DNA of 64,000 nucleotides from Oxalobacteraceae bacterium (lineage in GTDB: Bacteria; Pseudomonadota; Gammaproteobacteria; Burkholderiales; Burkholderiaceae_D). Shown here piece by piece: positions 8,336-16,374 of the stretch. The position numbers and the translations under genes were made by a program. Numbering within the stretch: position 1 is the stretch's first letter; the number at the start of each line of letters is the position of its first letter. Where the stretch lies: the NCBI GenBank assembly GCA_027490725.1, contig JAIXXN010000057.1:124001-188000 (forward strand), written 5' to 3'. Below the pieces are notes generated by a model. The model was not told where the DNA came from. It saw only the letters and a list, made by a program, of their open reading frames with translations, and made no database searches.

Positions 8336-9565
8336 TCAATGGTCATGGCCTGCAGTGCCTTTGCCCTGTTCGGCTTTCAAGACATAGCTGCTCGATGCGG
8401 CATACGAAGTACCGGCGGTCAGACCATCAACGATCTCCACCAGCTTGCCGTCGTTGTCACCGGTCTTCACTGGCTGCATCTTGAAGCCCTTGTCGACCTT
8501 GACGAACACCACCGTTTTTCCTTCGACGGTTTGCACCGCATCAGCCGCGACAGCCACGGGCACGCTCTTCTCGCCACGCAGCACCGCTGCGTTGACGAAG
8601 AGACCTGGGCGCCATGCCAGATTTGGATTGGTGATGACTACACGCGCCTTGGCAGTACGGGTTTGTTCACCGAGCAGGTTACCCACGTAGCTGACCTTGC
8701 CCGTTGCGCTAGTATCGTTCGCTGCGGTAGTAATCCGGACAGTTTCGCCAACGCGCACAGTTTCAAGATCCTTTGGCGTGACAACAATTTCAACCCAGAC
8801 GCTCGACAAGTCCGACAGCAAAAACACATTGGCATCTTCTTTAACAGCTTCACCCTGTGCAATGTGCTTTTCCACCACAACGCCATTGAACGGCGCGCGC
8901 AGCACATAGCGGTTGAGGGTGCCATCTCCTTCACCCGCACCCAATGCGGAGAGTTTCGATTTTGCACTCTGCGCTTCGATCTCGGCCTCGCGCAATGCGG
9001 TCTGCGCTTGCAAATAGTCTTGCTCTGCCGAGATTTTGTCTTCCCACAGCTTCTTCTCCCGCTGATAAGTCAGTTGTGCCAGACCAAGGCGTTTTTGCGC
9101 CGCGAGCGAAGCACTGCGCAGGTCAGCCAGCGCCGGACTGGAAATAACAGCAAGCACCTGACCTTTTTTGACAGCCTGACCAAGATCGGCCGATACCGCC
9201 TCGGCTACACCTGGTGTGCGCGGCACGATATGCGCGGTCAGGTCTTCGTTAAAGCGCACTTCACCTGGCAACTGCATTACATTGCCCATAGTTGCTGGCG
9301 CGGCCTTCGCAATAGTAATGCCAGCGGTTTGGAGTTGCTGATCGTTGAGCTTGATAACGCCTTCTTCGTCAGCGTGATTTCCTTCCTTGCCGCTTTCTTT
9401 CTCGGAATGGCCACTTTCCTTGCCTTCTTCTGCGTGCGGCGCTTCGGTAGCGGCGCCATTACCTACGTCTTTTTTCCAGAACATGATGATTGCGGCCAAG
9501 ACGATGCCGATCAGCACGATGACCAGCACAGGCTTTTTAGTTTGTTTGTCGATATTGAAATTCAT
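8336..9565 (-). CDS. czcB: CzcB: periplasmic adaptor (membrane fusion protein) of the Czc efflux system
   Basis: 409 residues. It has an N-terminal membrane anchor (about residues 12-30) and then a His/Glu-rich linker (for example PHAEEGKESGHSEKES and GNHADEE) typical of CzcB and thought to bind metal. The rest is the usual adaptor series: barrel-sandwich/lipoyl half motifs, an alpha-hairpin rich in Ala/Lys/Glu (about 150-205), a beta-barrel and a membrane-proximal domain. It ends in AGHDH. It links CzcA to CzcC. Its ATG overlaps the czcC stop (ATGA at 9562-9565), indicating translational coupling. The czcA start follows within 14 bp of its stop. Confidence 0.94.
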   Translation of the reverse strand: MNFNIDKQTKKPVLVIVLIGIVLAAIIMFWKKDVGNGAATEAPHAEEGKESGHSEKESGKEGNHADEEGVIKLNDQQLQTAGITIAKAAPATMGNVMQLPGEVRFNEDLTAHIVPRTPGVAEAVSADLGQAVKKGQVLAVISSPALADLRSASLAAQKRLGLAQLTYQREKKLWEDKISAEQDYLQAQTALREAEIEAQSAKSKLSALGAGEGDGTLNRYVLRAPFNGVVVEKHIAQGEAVKEDANVFLLSDLSSVWVEIVVTPKDLETVRVGETVRITTAANDTSATGKVSYVGNLLGEQTRTAKARVVITNPNLAWRPGLFVNAAVLRGEKSVPVAVAADAVQTVEGKTVVFVKVDKGFKMQPVKTGDNDGKLVEIVDGLTAGTSYAASSSYVLKAEQGKGTAGHDH

Positions 9566-10881
9566 TTTGCATTCCTGTAGGTCGGGATGGGGCCTGCGTT
9601 GTCATCCACAGCGGTGTAGCGCTGCAGGTCGGCGAGGGAGCGGTAGCGAGCCGATAGCGCACTCAAATATTGAGCGCGACTCTGAAACAACGTGCGCTGC
9701 GCATCGAGCACATCGATAAAGCCAAACTTGCCTAGCTCGAAGCCGGTTACCGCGGCGTCGAAGGCGCTTTGCGCAGCAGGGAGAATTTCCTTGCGCATGC
9801 TATCGATCTGCTCTTGCGCAACCGAGGCACGCTGATGCGCGTCAGCGATCGCCTGGCTCGCCCTCAAGTATTCGACCTCTGCGTCAGTTTTGGCCTTGTC
9901 AACGCTGCGCAGGGCTGACAATAAATTGCCCTGGTTACGGTTGAACAGCGGAAGGGGAATGGTTAGGCCAACCACCGTCTGCGAGACGTTGGTCATACGC
10001 TCCTTCTTTTGACCGAGCGTCACTGTCAAGTCGGGAATGCGATCAGCCTTGGCAAGATTAACCTGAGATTCTTGGCGTGCGATCTGCATTCTTGCCCGTT
10101 GCATCTGTGGCGACGCGTCCAGACGCGACTGTAGTTCCGCCAGAGGGGGGATCATAGCCAGATCAATGTCTGGCGTTTGCAAAGGCCGCTCATCAGGCTG
10201 AGTGCTTCCCCATAAAGCAGCTAAGCGCCGTTTGGACAGCGCCGCGTCAGCCAACGCTTGCGACAGCTCCAGCCGCGCACCTGCCTCGGCAACGCTGGAA
10301 CGGGTTTTCTCCAGCGGGGATATCTTGCCAGCAGCTACACGACGGCTAGCGGCGTTTGTAGCGCTTCCGGCTAGACTCAGCGACTCTTTGGCCAGCGTCA
10401 CGTGTTCCTGCGCCGTGATCGCTTCCAAATAGGCAGCGATAACATCAGCGCGCAGGTCGGCCTTGCCGACAGTGACGTCGCCCAGTGCGATGGCACGATC
10501 TTGGTCTGCCAGTTTGATGCGGGCGCCACGTTTTCCACCCAGTTCAATGGCTTGGCTCAATTGATAGGTATCGGTACGCCCGCTGGTCGAGGACATGCCT
10601 TCACGCAGCAGGGAAATCTCTGGATTAGGGAACAGGCCCGCCTGTACAAGTGCTCCTTCGGCGATCGCCACACTTTGGGCGGCCGATCGCAACTCAGGGC
10701 TTGTTGCCAGCGCCATGGAGATGGCTCGTTCCAACGTTAATGGTGCACTGCTTGTATCGCCTGCTTGCACTTTCTCGCCAACAGTAAACGCGGGAGACAG
10801 CTGCCCAGCTGCTTGGGCACTAAATGGGATGAGGTGCGCCAATAGTACAGCCGCACCCATAACTAAATGTTTGGATTGCAT
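9562..10881 (-). CDS. czcC: CzcC: outer-membrane factor of the Czc efflux system
   Basis: A TolC/OEP-family outer-membrane channel subunit, 439 residues. A cleavable signal peptide ends near SAQA-AGQ (about residue 24). Two OEP repeats follow, rich in long amphipathic helices (ALATSPELRSAAQSV, and near the end FELGKFGFIDVLDAQRTL, a typical OEP signature). It forms the exit duct for metal ions pumped by CzcA. CGGAG lies 7 bases before ATG. The gene follows a czcI-like gene by 109 bp and overlaps czcB, giving the order czcI-C-B-A known from Cupriavidus. Confidence 0.93.
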   Translation of the reverse strand: MQSKHLVMGAAVLLAHLIPFSAQAAGQLSPAFTVGEKVQAGDTSSAPLTLERAISMALATSPELRSAAQSVAIAEGALVQAGLFPNPEISLLREGMSSTSGRTDTYQLSQAIELGGKRGARIKLADQDRAIALGDVTVGKADLRADVIAAYLEAITAQEHVTLAKESLSLAGSATNAASRRVAAGKISPLEKTRSSVAEAGARLELSQALADAALSKRRLAALWGSTQPDERPLQTPDIDLAMIPPLAELQSRLDASPQMQRARMQIARQESQVNLAKADRIPDLTVTLGQKKERMTNVSQTVVGLTIPLPLFNRNQGNLLSALRSVDKAKTDAEVEYLRASQAIADAHQRASVAQEQIDSMRKEILPAAQSAFDAAVTGFELGKFGFIDVLDAQRTLFQSRAQYLSALSARYRSLADLQRYTAVDDNAGPIPTYRNAK

Positions 10882-10990
10882 GGATAACTCCGAAATTATA
10901 TAAACGAAGGAATCCGACGGCGTGCAGCAATCTGCCTAAAATGAGGCAAAGATCACATAACTATAAATAGAACTACACTAACCGCCGGAG

Positions 10991-11350
10991 TTAAGCGGCG
11001 ACTACCCACTGAGGGCGCTCAGGAGGAGCAATGTAGTAAGAGGAAGGGATGATATTGGTAGAAACCGGAGCGACTTCAGCGACCTGCGGGTGGGAAATAC
11101 CTTCAAAGCTGTCGATCGACAAAGTACCGTGGGCGCAAGAAGAACAATGGGAGTGCACCGACGACTTCTTCGCGTCCGATGGTTTTTCTTTCAGCAACGA
11201 GGCCACATCATCCGCGGAGTTGGCATCAGGGTGATGACCAAAGTGATTTGCTGCCCGGCCCGTCTCATGCGTGCAATAGACCGACACCACGCTCCAGCTA
11301 AACTGCAGCGCGAGTAAGGTAATTAGCATCAGGATAGTTCGACGGGTCAT
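10991..11350 (-). CDS. czcI: CzcI-like small periplasmic metal-resistance protein (copy 1)
   Basis: 119 residues from the preferred ATG at 11350. It has a signal-anchor (TILMLITLLALQFSWSVVS) and the CzcI core: YCTHETG, HFGHH, a CSSCAHG motif, and a C-terminal PPERPQW. CzcI is encoded first in the Cupriavidus czcICBA operon and is proposed to modulate it; it probably sits in the periplasm and binds metal through its His/Cys residues. It lies directly upstream of czcC in the same direction, the expected position. An extended -10 box (11357-11365) ends 6 bases before the ATG, so the mRNA may be leaderless and no ribosome site is seen. An upstream in-frame start at 11377 would overlap that promoter. 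Confidence 0.8.
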   Translation of the reverse strand: MTRRTILMLITLLALQFSWSVVSVYCTHETGRAANHFGHHPDANSADDVASLLKEKPSDAKKSSVHSHCSSCAHGTLSIDSFEGISHPQVAEVAPVSTNIIPSSYYIAPPERPQWVVAA

Positions 11351-11356
11351 GGCCGG

Positions 11357-11365
11357 AGTATAACA
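11357..11365 (-). promoter_or_regulatory. Extended -10 box, leaderless promoter of czcI copy 1
   Basis: TGTTATACT on the minus strand, with the TATACT hexamer ending 6 bases before ATG 11350. Initiation would fall at or next to the start codon. No good -35 is seen, which fits an extended -10 or activator-dependent promoter. The same 11-mer CATGTTATACT with the same spacing precedes czcI copy 3. Confidence 0.55.
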
Positions 11366-11521
11366 TGATGAATACATTTGAATTTGTTGCGCACATAAAA
11401 TTTTTTACAGACCCAACAGTCTTCGATTGATAGTTAGCGGTTAATACAGCCTATATCTAAAGGCAATCTTGCCAAGTTGCGATGGACGAGATCTGTCGTA
11501 CAGTCTTTCGATTTAGCATCA

Positions 11522-11530
11522 TGCTACTAT
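11522..11530 (+). promoter_or_regulatory. Extended -10 box, probable leaderless promoter of czcI copy 2
   Basis: TGCTACTAT, again with exactly 6 bases between the hexamer and ATG 11537 and preceded by CA as in the other copies. No ribosome-binding site lies between it and the start. Confidence 0.45.
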
Positions 11531-11536
11531 TGTTTC

Positions 11537-11884
11537 ATGCGACGAATACTGATGATTTTCCTGTTACTTATCGTGCCGTTCCAGTTCTCCTGGGCCGCCG
11601 CCGGGAACTATTGTCAGCATGAGTCGGGAAGCGCAGCGATGCACTTCGGTCATCACGTCCATCAGCATCAGGATGGCGCCGAGAAGAGCCAATCCAACGT
11701 GAAATCGACCAAGGCCCACCCAGATTGTGGCGCTTGCCACGGTGCAGGCTCCGCATTATTGAATCAGCATGCCGGTGCTTGGGGATTTACTCCGGGTGAA
11801 GTCCTTGCCCCTACCGCAGCGGTACACTACACATCTCATATCCCTGAATGTCCCCTACGTCCTGATCGCTTCACTTTGATTTGA
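11537..11884 (+). CDS. CzcI-like small periplasmic metal-resistance protein (copy 2)
   Basis: 115 residues starting MRRILMIFLLLIVPFQFSWA, very like the Cupriavidus CzcI leader. It keeps YCQHESG, HFGHHVHQHQ and a CGACHG motif, but its C-terminus (ECPLRPDRF) diverges from the PERPxW ending of the other copies. The start at 11537 is chosen because the family leader begins there and because the extended -10 spacing matches the sister genes. It is divergent from czcI copy 1 and lies 67 bp upstream of the P1B-4 ATPase gene in the same direction, so it probably serves that pump as copy 1 serves CzcCBA. Confidence 0.75.
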   Translation: MRRILMIFLLLIVPFQFSWAAAGNYCQHESGSAAMHFGHHVHQHQDGAEKSQSNVKSTKAHPDCGACHGAGSALLNQHAGAWGFTPGEVLAPTAAVHYTSHIPECPLRPDRFTLI

Positions 11885-11951
11885 ATTGCAATCACGCTGC
11901 CACGCTCGTCGTGCTGCGAACACACCAATTTGAATAGATGAAGGAGTGCAG

Positions 11952-13979
11952 ATGAAACATGACGATAATGACGGTCACGACCATGGCCATGAGGGAAGTG
12001 AAGGCGCAGACAAGGGACACAATCACGGTGGATTTCTAGGCGAGAAGGCTGAATTGGTTTTCGTTGGACTGACCGGGGTACTTTTGCTCTCTGGCTGGCT
12101 AGTAGAGAAATATCAGTATGGACCGGGTTGGCTGGCCCTCTGCCTTTTCATTGGCGCATACTTCTTTGGTGGATTCTTCACCACCAAGGAGGCAATCCAG
12201 AACCTCATCGCGCGCCGCTTTGAGATTGATACCCTCATGCTGGTCGCTGCGGCCGGTGCCGCAGCACTAGGCGAATGGGCCGAAGGCGCGCTGCTGCTAT
12301 TTCTGTTTAGCCTCGGCCACGCGCTTGAGCATTTTGCGATGGGACGCGCGCGCAGGGCCATCGAGGCGCTGGCTAAATTGGCCCCGGAAACTGCAACAGT
12401 TAGACGGGATGATCGCACTGAGGTAGTGGGTGTCGAAACACTTCAGCCGGGCGACATCATCTTGGTCAAGCCGAACGAAAGAATGCCTGCAGATGGCGTC
12501 GTGATAAAAGGCACGACCAGCGTTGACCAGGCACCGGTAACGGGAGAAAGCGTCCCCGTGGACAAGCAGCCCGTAGACGATGCTAAAGCTGCCATCGCCG
12601 CATTTGACAAGGTTGCTGCCAGCAACCGTGTGTTTGCCGGCACGATCAACGGTGCCGGGGCGATAGAGGTAATGGTCGCGCGCTTGACAAAACAATCTGT
12701 CATGGCCCGCGTGGTGCAGATGGTGGCGGAAGCTGAAGCTCAGCGCTCGCCCACCCAGCAATTCACCGATAAATTCGAACGCATATTCGTACCGTCGGTG
12801 CTCTGCTTCGTTGCACTACTGATGTTCGCCTTCGTGATCGTGGACGAACCTTTCAGCGAGAGCTTCTACCGTGCGATGGCGGTGCTCGTTGCAGCTAGCC
12901 CATGTGCCCTGGCTATCTCGGTACCTAGCGCCGTATTGTCCGGCGTAGCGCGCGCGGGGCGCAGCGGCGTTCTCGTAAAAGGTGGTGGTCCTCTTGAAAA
13001 CCTCGGAACCCTGACCTCGATCGCATTCGATAAAACCGGTACGCTAACCGAGGGGAAACCCAAACTTACAGACGTCTTACCGGCTACCGGTGTGACCGAA
13101 TCGGAACTGCTGGCATTGGTTTCGGCAGTAGAGTCCCATAGCGATCACCCGCTGGCATCTGCGCTGGTGGAAGGTGCGCAAGAGCGCTTGGGTTCGGTTG
13201 TATCTATCCCAACAGCCCAGGACGTCAAGAGCATTACGGGCCGGGGTATTCAAGCCACAGTCGATGGCGAGACCGTGTATGTCGCAAAACCGGTGTTCTT
13301 CTCCGAGTTCAATGGTGCCAAACTACCTGCCGAGCAAGAGCAGGCAAATAAGCAACTCATGGCCGACGGCCGTACAACCATGGTTGTGCTCAAAGGTGAG
13401 CGCTACATGGGCGTGATAGGCGTGATGGACACGCCGCGGAAGGTTGCGCCTAATGTAATTACGAGGTTGCGCTCTCTTGGAATCGAACGACTGATTATGA
13501 TTTCGGGCGACAATCAGCAAGTCGCAGACGCCGTGGCCAAAGTGGTTGGCCTAACAGAGGCAAAAGGCGATTTGATGCCCGATCAGAAGGTCGACGCCAT
13601 CAAGCAGCTTCGTAAGGATTATGGCAAAGTCGCCATGGTAGGCGACGGGGTCAACGATGCGCCAGCCATGGCCAATTCGACTGTCGGCATCGCAATGGGC
13701 GCCGCCGGCTCTGACGTCGCATTAGAGGCGGCCGATGTGGCATTGATGGGAGATGACCTCAGCCAGTTGCCATTTGTCGTCGGCCTGTCACGTCAAACCA
13801 GCCGCATCATCAAACAAAATTTGTGGGTCAGTCTGGGCGTTGTGGCCGTTCTCATTCCGGCGACGATCTTCGGTCTCAATATCGGTACAGCAGTGCTATT
13901 TCATGAAGGGTCGACCCTGATCGTGGTCGTGAACGCACTACGCTTGTTAGCTTATCGGGATAAGACCGGCGGCACATGA
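11952..13979 (+). CDS. czcP: P1B-4-type Zn/Cd/Co-exporting ATPase (CzcP type)
   Basis: 675 residues. A His-rich N-terminus (HDHGHEGSEGADKGHNHGG) replaces an HMA domain. There are six predicted membrane helices. The metal-site motif is SPC (residues 316-318) instead of CPC, and the last helix contains HEGST; this combination defines the P1B-4 subgroup (CzcP/CoaT). It has TGES (197-200), DKTGTLT (Asp360) and GDGVNDAPA. About 20 extra residues lie after TGES (DDAKAAIAAF). AAGGAG at 11941-11946 supports ATG 11952 over an upstream GTG. It exports cytoplasmic Zn/Cd/Co to the periplasm, complementing CzcCBA. It is intact, unlike the CadA-type ATPase, and is flanked by CzcI-like genes. Confidence 0.88.
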   Translation: MKHDDNDGHDHGHEGSEGADKGHNHGGFLGEKAELVFVGLTGVLLLSGWLVEKYQYGPGWLALCLFIGAYFFGGFFTTKEAIQNLIARRFEIDTLMLVAAAGAAALGEWAEGALLLFLFSLGHALEHFAMGRARRAIEALAKLAPETATVRRDDRTEVVGVETLQPGDIILVKPNERMPADGVVIKGTTSVDQAPVTGESVPVDKQPVDDAKAAIAAFDKVAASNRVFAGTINGAGAIEVMVARLTKQSVMARVVQMVAEAEAQRSPTQQFTDKFERIFVPSVLCFVALLMFAFVIVDEPFSESFYRAMAVLVAASPCALAISVPSAVLSGVARAGRSGVLVKGGGPLENLGTLTSIAFDKTGTLTEGKPKLTDVLPATGVTESELLALVSAVESHSDHPLASALVEGAQERLGSVVSIPTAQDVKSITGRGIQATVDGETVYVAKPVFFSEFNGAKLPAEQEQANKQLMADGRTTMVVLKGERYMGVIGVMDTPRKVAPNVITRLRSLGIERLIMISGDNQQVADAVAKVVGLTEAKGDLMPDQKVDAIKQLRKDYGKVAMVGDGVNDAPAMANSTVGIAMGAAGSDVALEAADVALMGDDLSQLPFVVGLSRQTSRIIKQNLWVSLGVVAVLIPATIFGLNIGTAVLFHEGSTLIVVVNALRLLAYRDKTGGT

Positions 13980-14102
13980 AAGCAAGCCTATTTTCGATAT
14001 CTTTAGTGATATCTCAGGAAAAACTGCCATTAGATAAACATTGGAAAATCGCGGCGAGCCTTGTAGATATTGGCCTACTTTTGCACCCTGCCGAAATTGC
14101 CA

Positions 14103-14111
14103 TGTTATACT
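14103..14111 (+). promoter_or_regulatory. Extended -10 box, leaderless promoter of czcI copy 3
   Basis: TGTTATACT followed by exactly 6 bases and then ATG 14118, identical in sequence and spacing to the box before czcI copy 1 on the other strand. The implied transcript starts at the initiation codon. Confidence 0.55.
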
Positions 14112-14117
14112 AGTCCA

Positions 14118-14480
14118 ATGGCCCGTAGATTTCTTTACTTGTTGATGACAGTGATCGCACTTCAGTTTAGCTGGAGTGTGATCACTGCCTATTGTCTGCA
14201 TGAAGCGGGACAGGGGCCACAACATTTCGGTCACCATCAGCACACGGCCGCGTCCGACCATCACGAAGATGCATCGCAAGATAAGCCAAACCTGTCGAAA
14301 AAGACCGCTTCGCATACGCATTGCTCCGTCTGCGCCCATGGCGTTCACTCGCTCGACGGTGTTGCTGAAAGCGTTTTTCATCCTTTATTGGCGAGCATTG
14401 CTCCAATGGCGGATGTCGTTCATCCATCGTCCTCCTTTACGCCCCCTCCAGAACGCCCGCAATGGCAAACCGTCGCCTGA
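14118..14480 (+). CDS. CzcI-like small periplasmic metal-resistance protein (copy 3)
   Basis: 120 residues. The leader is MARRFLYLLMTVIALQFSWS, then YCLHEAG, HFGHHQHTAASDHH, a CSVCAHG motif and a C-terminal PPERPQW. It is closest to copy 1 in both leader and C-terminus. It starts 138 bp after the P1B-4 ATPase stop with its own extended -10 box, so it is probably expressed independently. His and Cys clusters suggest periplasmic metal binding. The role is inferred from the CzcI family. Confidence 0.75.
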   Translation: MARRFLYLLMTVIALQFSWSVITAYCLHEAGQGPQHFGHHQHTAASDHHEDASQDKPNLSKKTASHTHCSVCAHGVHSLDGVAESVFHPLLASIAPMADVVHPSSSFTPPPERPQWQTVA

Positions 14481-14633
14481 TTCCGGCCGCAGTTCCATTC
14501 TTTTCTAGCCGTCATTGAATTCGTGCATTTGCCCCTTACGGGCAAGGATAGATTACGCCGCCGGTTTTCGCTTTTCAAGTTGATTTGAGGATGCACACGT
14601 TCTGACTTAAGGCATCGCTGCTGCGGGTCGGTT

Positions 14634-14691
14634 GCGCGTACGCGCGTACGCGCGCAAGTCACTCAAACGTCTCCGGGGCTCTACGCCCCGG
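14634..14691. repeat. GC alternating palindrome and adjacent hairpin
   Basis: A 20-bp perfect palindrome of strictly alternating purine and pyrimidine (GCGCGTACGCGCGTACGCGC, 14634-14653) lies within a 24-base alternating run. A 7-bp stem-loop CCGGGGC/GCCCCGG (14673-14691) follows 19 bp later. Both sit between two czcI copies. The alternating run is prone to Z-DNA or cruciform formation. No U-run follows, so it is not an obvious terminator. Function unknown. Confidence 0.6.
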
Positions 14692-14772
14692 CGCACTGGT
14701 TCGCCCCTTCTGCCTCGGCGGTAGCACGAACTAATCGGGCTTCCATGCTCAGGGATAGGTTTGCACTTTTAT

Positions 14773-15135
14773 ATGTTCAAGCGCTTTGTCGTCATGTTGA
14801 TCATCGCGATCGCCGGCCAGTTGAGCTGGGCGACGGTGACCGCCTATTGCCTTCATGAGCAGGGACTAGGCGCTAAACATTTCGGCCATCATGAACATGA
14901 ACACAAGAACGGCGATGCGAATTCAATTTCGGAAAAATCATCGTCAATAAAGAAGTCAGCACCGCACGCCGATTGTGCTACCTGTAGCCACCATGGATCG
15001 CTTGGTATGGGCGATGCGCAATGTCCCCCAGCACTCAATGAATCTCTTCTCTCGCATGTAGAGGCCGCAGAGCTTGCTCCTACCTCTCCATATCTCAGTG
15101 TGCCAGAGCGCCCCAAATGGACGCACGCCTCTTAA
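14773..15135 (+). CDS. CzcI-like small periplasmic metal-resistance protein (copy 4)
   Basis: 120 residues from ATG 14773 (MFKRFVVMLIIAIAGQLSWA). The family core is YCLHEQG, HFGHHEHEHKNG, CATCSHHG and C-terminal VPERPKW. A TTG at 14761 would add four residues. Unlike copies 1-3 there is no clean extended -10 box at the 6-base spacing. It follows copy 3 by 292 bp of GC-rich, palindrome-containing DNA. It is probably periplasmic and metal binding. It may be the first gene of a small group with the broken secreted-protein gene and dgkA downstream. Confidence 0.72.
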   Translation: MFKRFVVMLIIAIAGQLSWATVTAYCLHEQGLGAKHFGHHEHEHKNGDANSISEKSSSIKKSAPHADCATCSHHGSLGMGDAQCPPALNESLLSHVEAAELAPTSPYLSVPERPKWTHAS

Positions 15136-15233
15136 GTTCGGCGTCGATCATCACACGTTTATATCCAGCTCAGGAAGCTTTGCGTAGTTAATGCATCCCG
15201 CCGAATTCTTCCTTTAATCTAACGGAGAATTCC

Positions 15234-15377
15234 ATGCGTCTGTTCCACACTCATACATTGATCGCCGCAGCCAGCATTGCGACATGACAAGTCGACGCGT
15301 CGATCACGAAATTCGCGATGGAGCGAAAGCTGGCTCGGCACAGCGATGCTCCATCATTTTTCACCAAGGCCATCTAA
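15234..15377 (+). pseudogene. Broken small secreted-protein gene
   Basis: An ATG at 15234 with GGAG 7 bases upstream starts a signal-peptide-like sequence (MRLFHTHTLIAAASIAT) that meets a TGA at codon 18. The same frame then continues for 29 codons (QVDASITKFAMERKLAR onward, ending SFFTKAI) to a TAA at 15375. This looks like a former periplasmic protein with a stop and probably an internal deletion. Metal islands often carry such small exported proteins (CzcE/CopH-like), but too little remains to name it. Confidence 0.45.
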
Positions 15378-15405
15378 ATGAGACGACCACTTGAGAGTCA
15401 TTTTT

Positions 15406-15792
15406 ATGCAACCCGTCAGTAAATTCAAAAGCAAATCTGGACTGAAGCGAATCTTTTCTGCTTTCTTCTACTCCCTTGATGGATTGAAGGCAGCATGGTC
15501 GCACGAGCACGCATTTCGGCAAGAGGTTACGCTGTTTATCTGCGGAACCATGGCGGCAATAGTCATGCCTGTTTTTCTAATTGAAAAGCTTATGCTAATC
15601 GGCGTATTGCTACTTGTGCTGATTGTTGAGCTCATGAACTCTGCGATCGAAGCAGTGGTCGATAGGGTTTCGCTGGAGTATCACCCGCTATCGAAAAATG
15701 CGAAAGACATCGGTAGTGCAGCGGTGCTGCTGACTTGTGTTCTTGCGGCAGCAACATGGGTAACGATACTTGCCGATCACTTCTATTTGTAA
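15406..15792 (+). CDS. dgkA: Diacylglycerol kinase DgkA
   Basis: 128 residues. An N-terminal amphipathic segment (GLKRIFSAFFYSLDGLKAAW) is followed by three membrane helices. The DgkA signature ELMNSAIEAVVDR carries the catalytic Glu and Asn/Glu residues. The enzyme phosphorylates diacylglycerol to phosphatidic acid in the inner membrane using ATP. This recycles lipid left by periplasmic head-group transfer (osmoregulated glucans, phosphoethanolamine addition). ATG 15406 is chosen; a TTG at 15391 is possible. Its place in a metal transposon suggests a role in envelope lipid remodelling under metal stress. That is inference. The protein looks intact. Confidence 0.88.
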   Translation: MQPVSKFKSKSGLKRIFSAFFYSLDGLKAAWSHEHAFRQEVTLFICGTMAAIVMPVFLIEKLMLIGVLLLVLIVELMNSAIEAVVDRVSLEYHPLSKNAKDIGSAAVLLTCVLAAATWVTILADHFYL

Positions 15793-15826
15793 TCTGTCGT
15801 CGGCGCGCGAATTTTTAGCAAGGAAG

Positions 15827-15934
15827 TTATATGAGGCTCTTGTGCTCGGGATAAAGTTGATCCGAGATCCGCTCGTACATGTCGTCCATCGCACCGTCGT
15901 TTGGGTCGCGACTCATCCGGATTTCCATTGTCAT
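15827..15934 (-). CDS. Possible 35-residue protein
   Basis: A short minus-strand frame beginning MTMEIRMSRDPNDGAMDDM and ending at a TAA, preceded by GGTGG at a 6-base distance. The composition is acidic and protein-like (YERISDQLYPEHK), but no family is recognised and it could be chance. It lies in the 582-bp stretch between dgkA and the transposase that otherwise holds only the 42-bp palindrome and short fragments. Confidence 0.25.
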   Translation of the reverse strand: MTMEIRMSRDPNDGAMDDMYERISDQLYPEHKSLI

Positions 15935-16112
15935 TTTTTACCACCGATATTAGTCTAATCCCGTGATTTGGGCTTGACAAAAAAACTGGCAAATGATGCC
16001 TACACGACTTTGAAACCTGTGCCTGATGCCGTCAGGACCGACCAGGCCAACGATGAGCGTTTGACGATGAATAAACCAGAGACGTGCATCGGATCGAATG
16101 TCGTGAAGATTT

Positions 16113-16154
16113 TCTGAGCTGGTCTGGGTCACGCGTGACCCAGACCAGCTCAGA
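16113..16154. repeat. 42-bp perfect palindrome upstream of the transposase
   Basis: A perfect inverted repeat with no central spacer. Each 21-base arm begins TCTGAGCTGG, and the centre is GGGTCACGCGTGACCC. It lies 221 bp before the tnpA start. It could be a cruciform or hairpin, a protein-binding site, or two insertion-sequence ends joined head to head. It does not resemble the terminal repeat at 19353-19397. Confidence 0.8.
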
Positions 16155-16374
16155 TTTGACCTGTATTGGGGTCAACTGTGCTGCCGTTCGCGTCGATTAG
16201 GGCGATAGGGCATAAATAATTGCTGCTCGTTGCTAGATTGGCGTGTTCTGCATATAGAATTATCGACGTTCTAAGTTCTGCATTGTGATGTTTGTATCGC
16301 CGCGAGACGGCTGTCGCCCGCATTTTGCTGGGTGTGCAGGAGGTACGTGGCTCAACCACATAGGAGCCTGTGCC

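Noticed and set aside
8339..9580. A 413-codon plus-strand frame opposite czcB
   Set aside because: Antisense of czcB, rich in Cys/Trp/His without domain pattern; CzcB is unmistakable.
10895..10900. A perfect TATAAT on the minus strand just before czcC
   Set aside because: Transcription would start at or beyond the CGGAG ribosome site, leaving it out of the mRNA; no -35 at a suitable distance.
15971..16117. A 48-codon plus-strand frame with protein-like content (LTKKLANDAYTTLKPVPDAV) ending in TGA
   Set aside because: No good start codon or ribosome site and no recognised family; it might be another gene remnant but cannot be supported.
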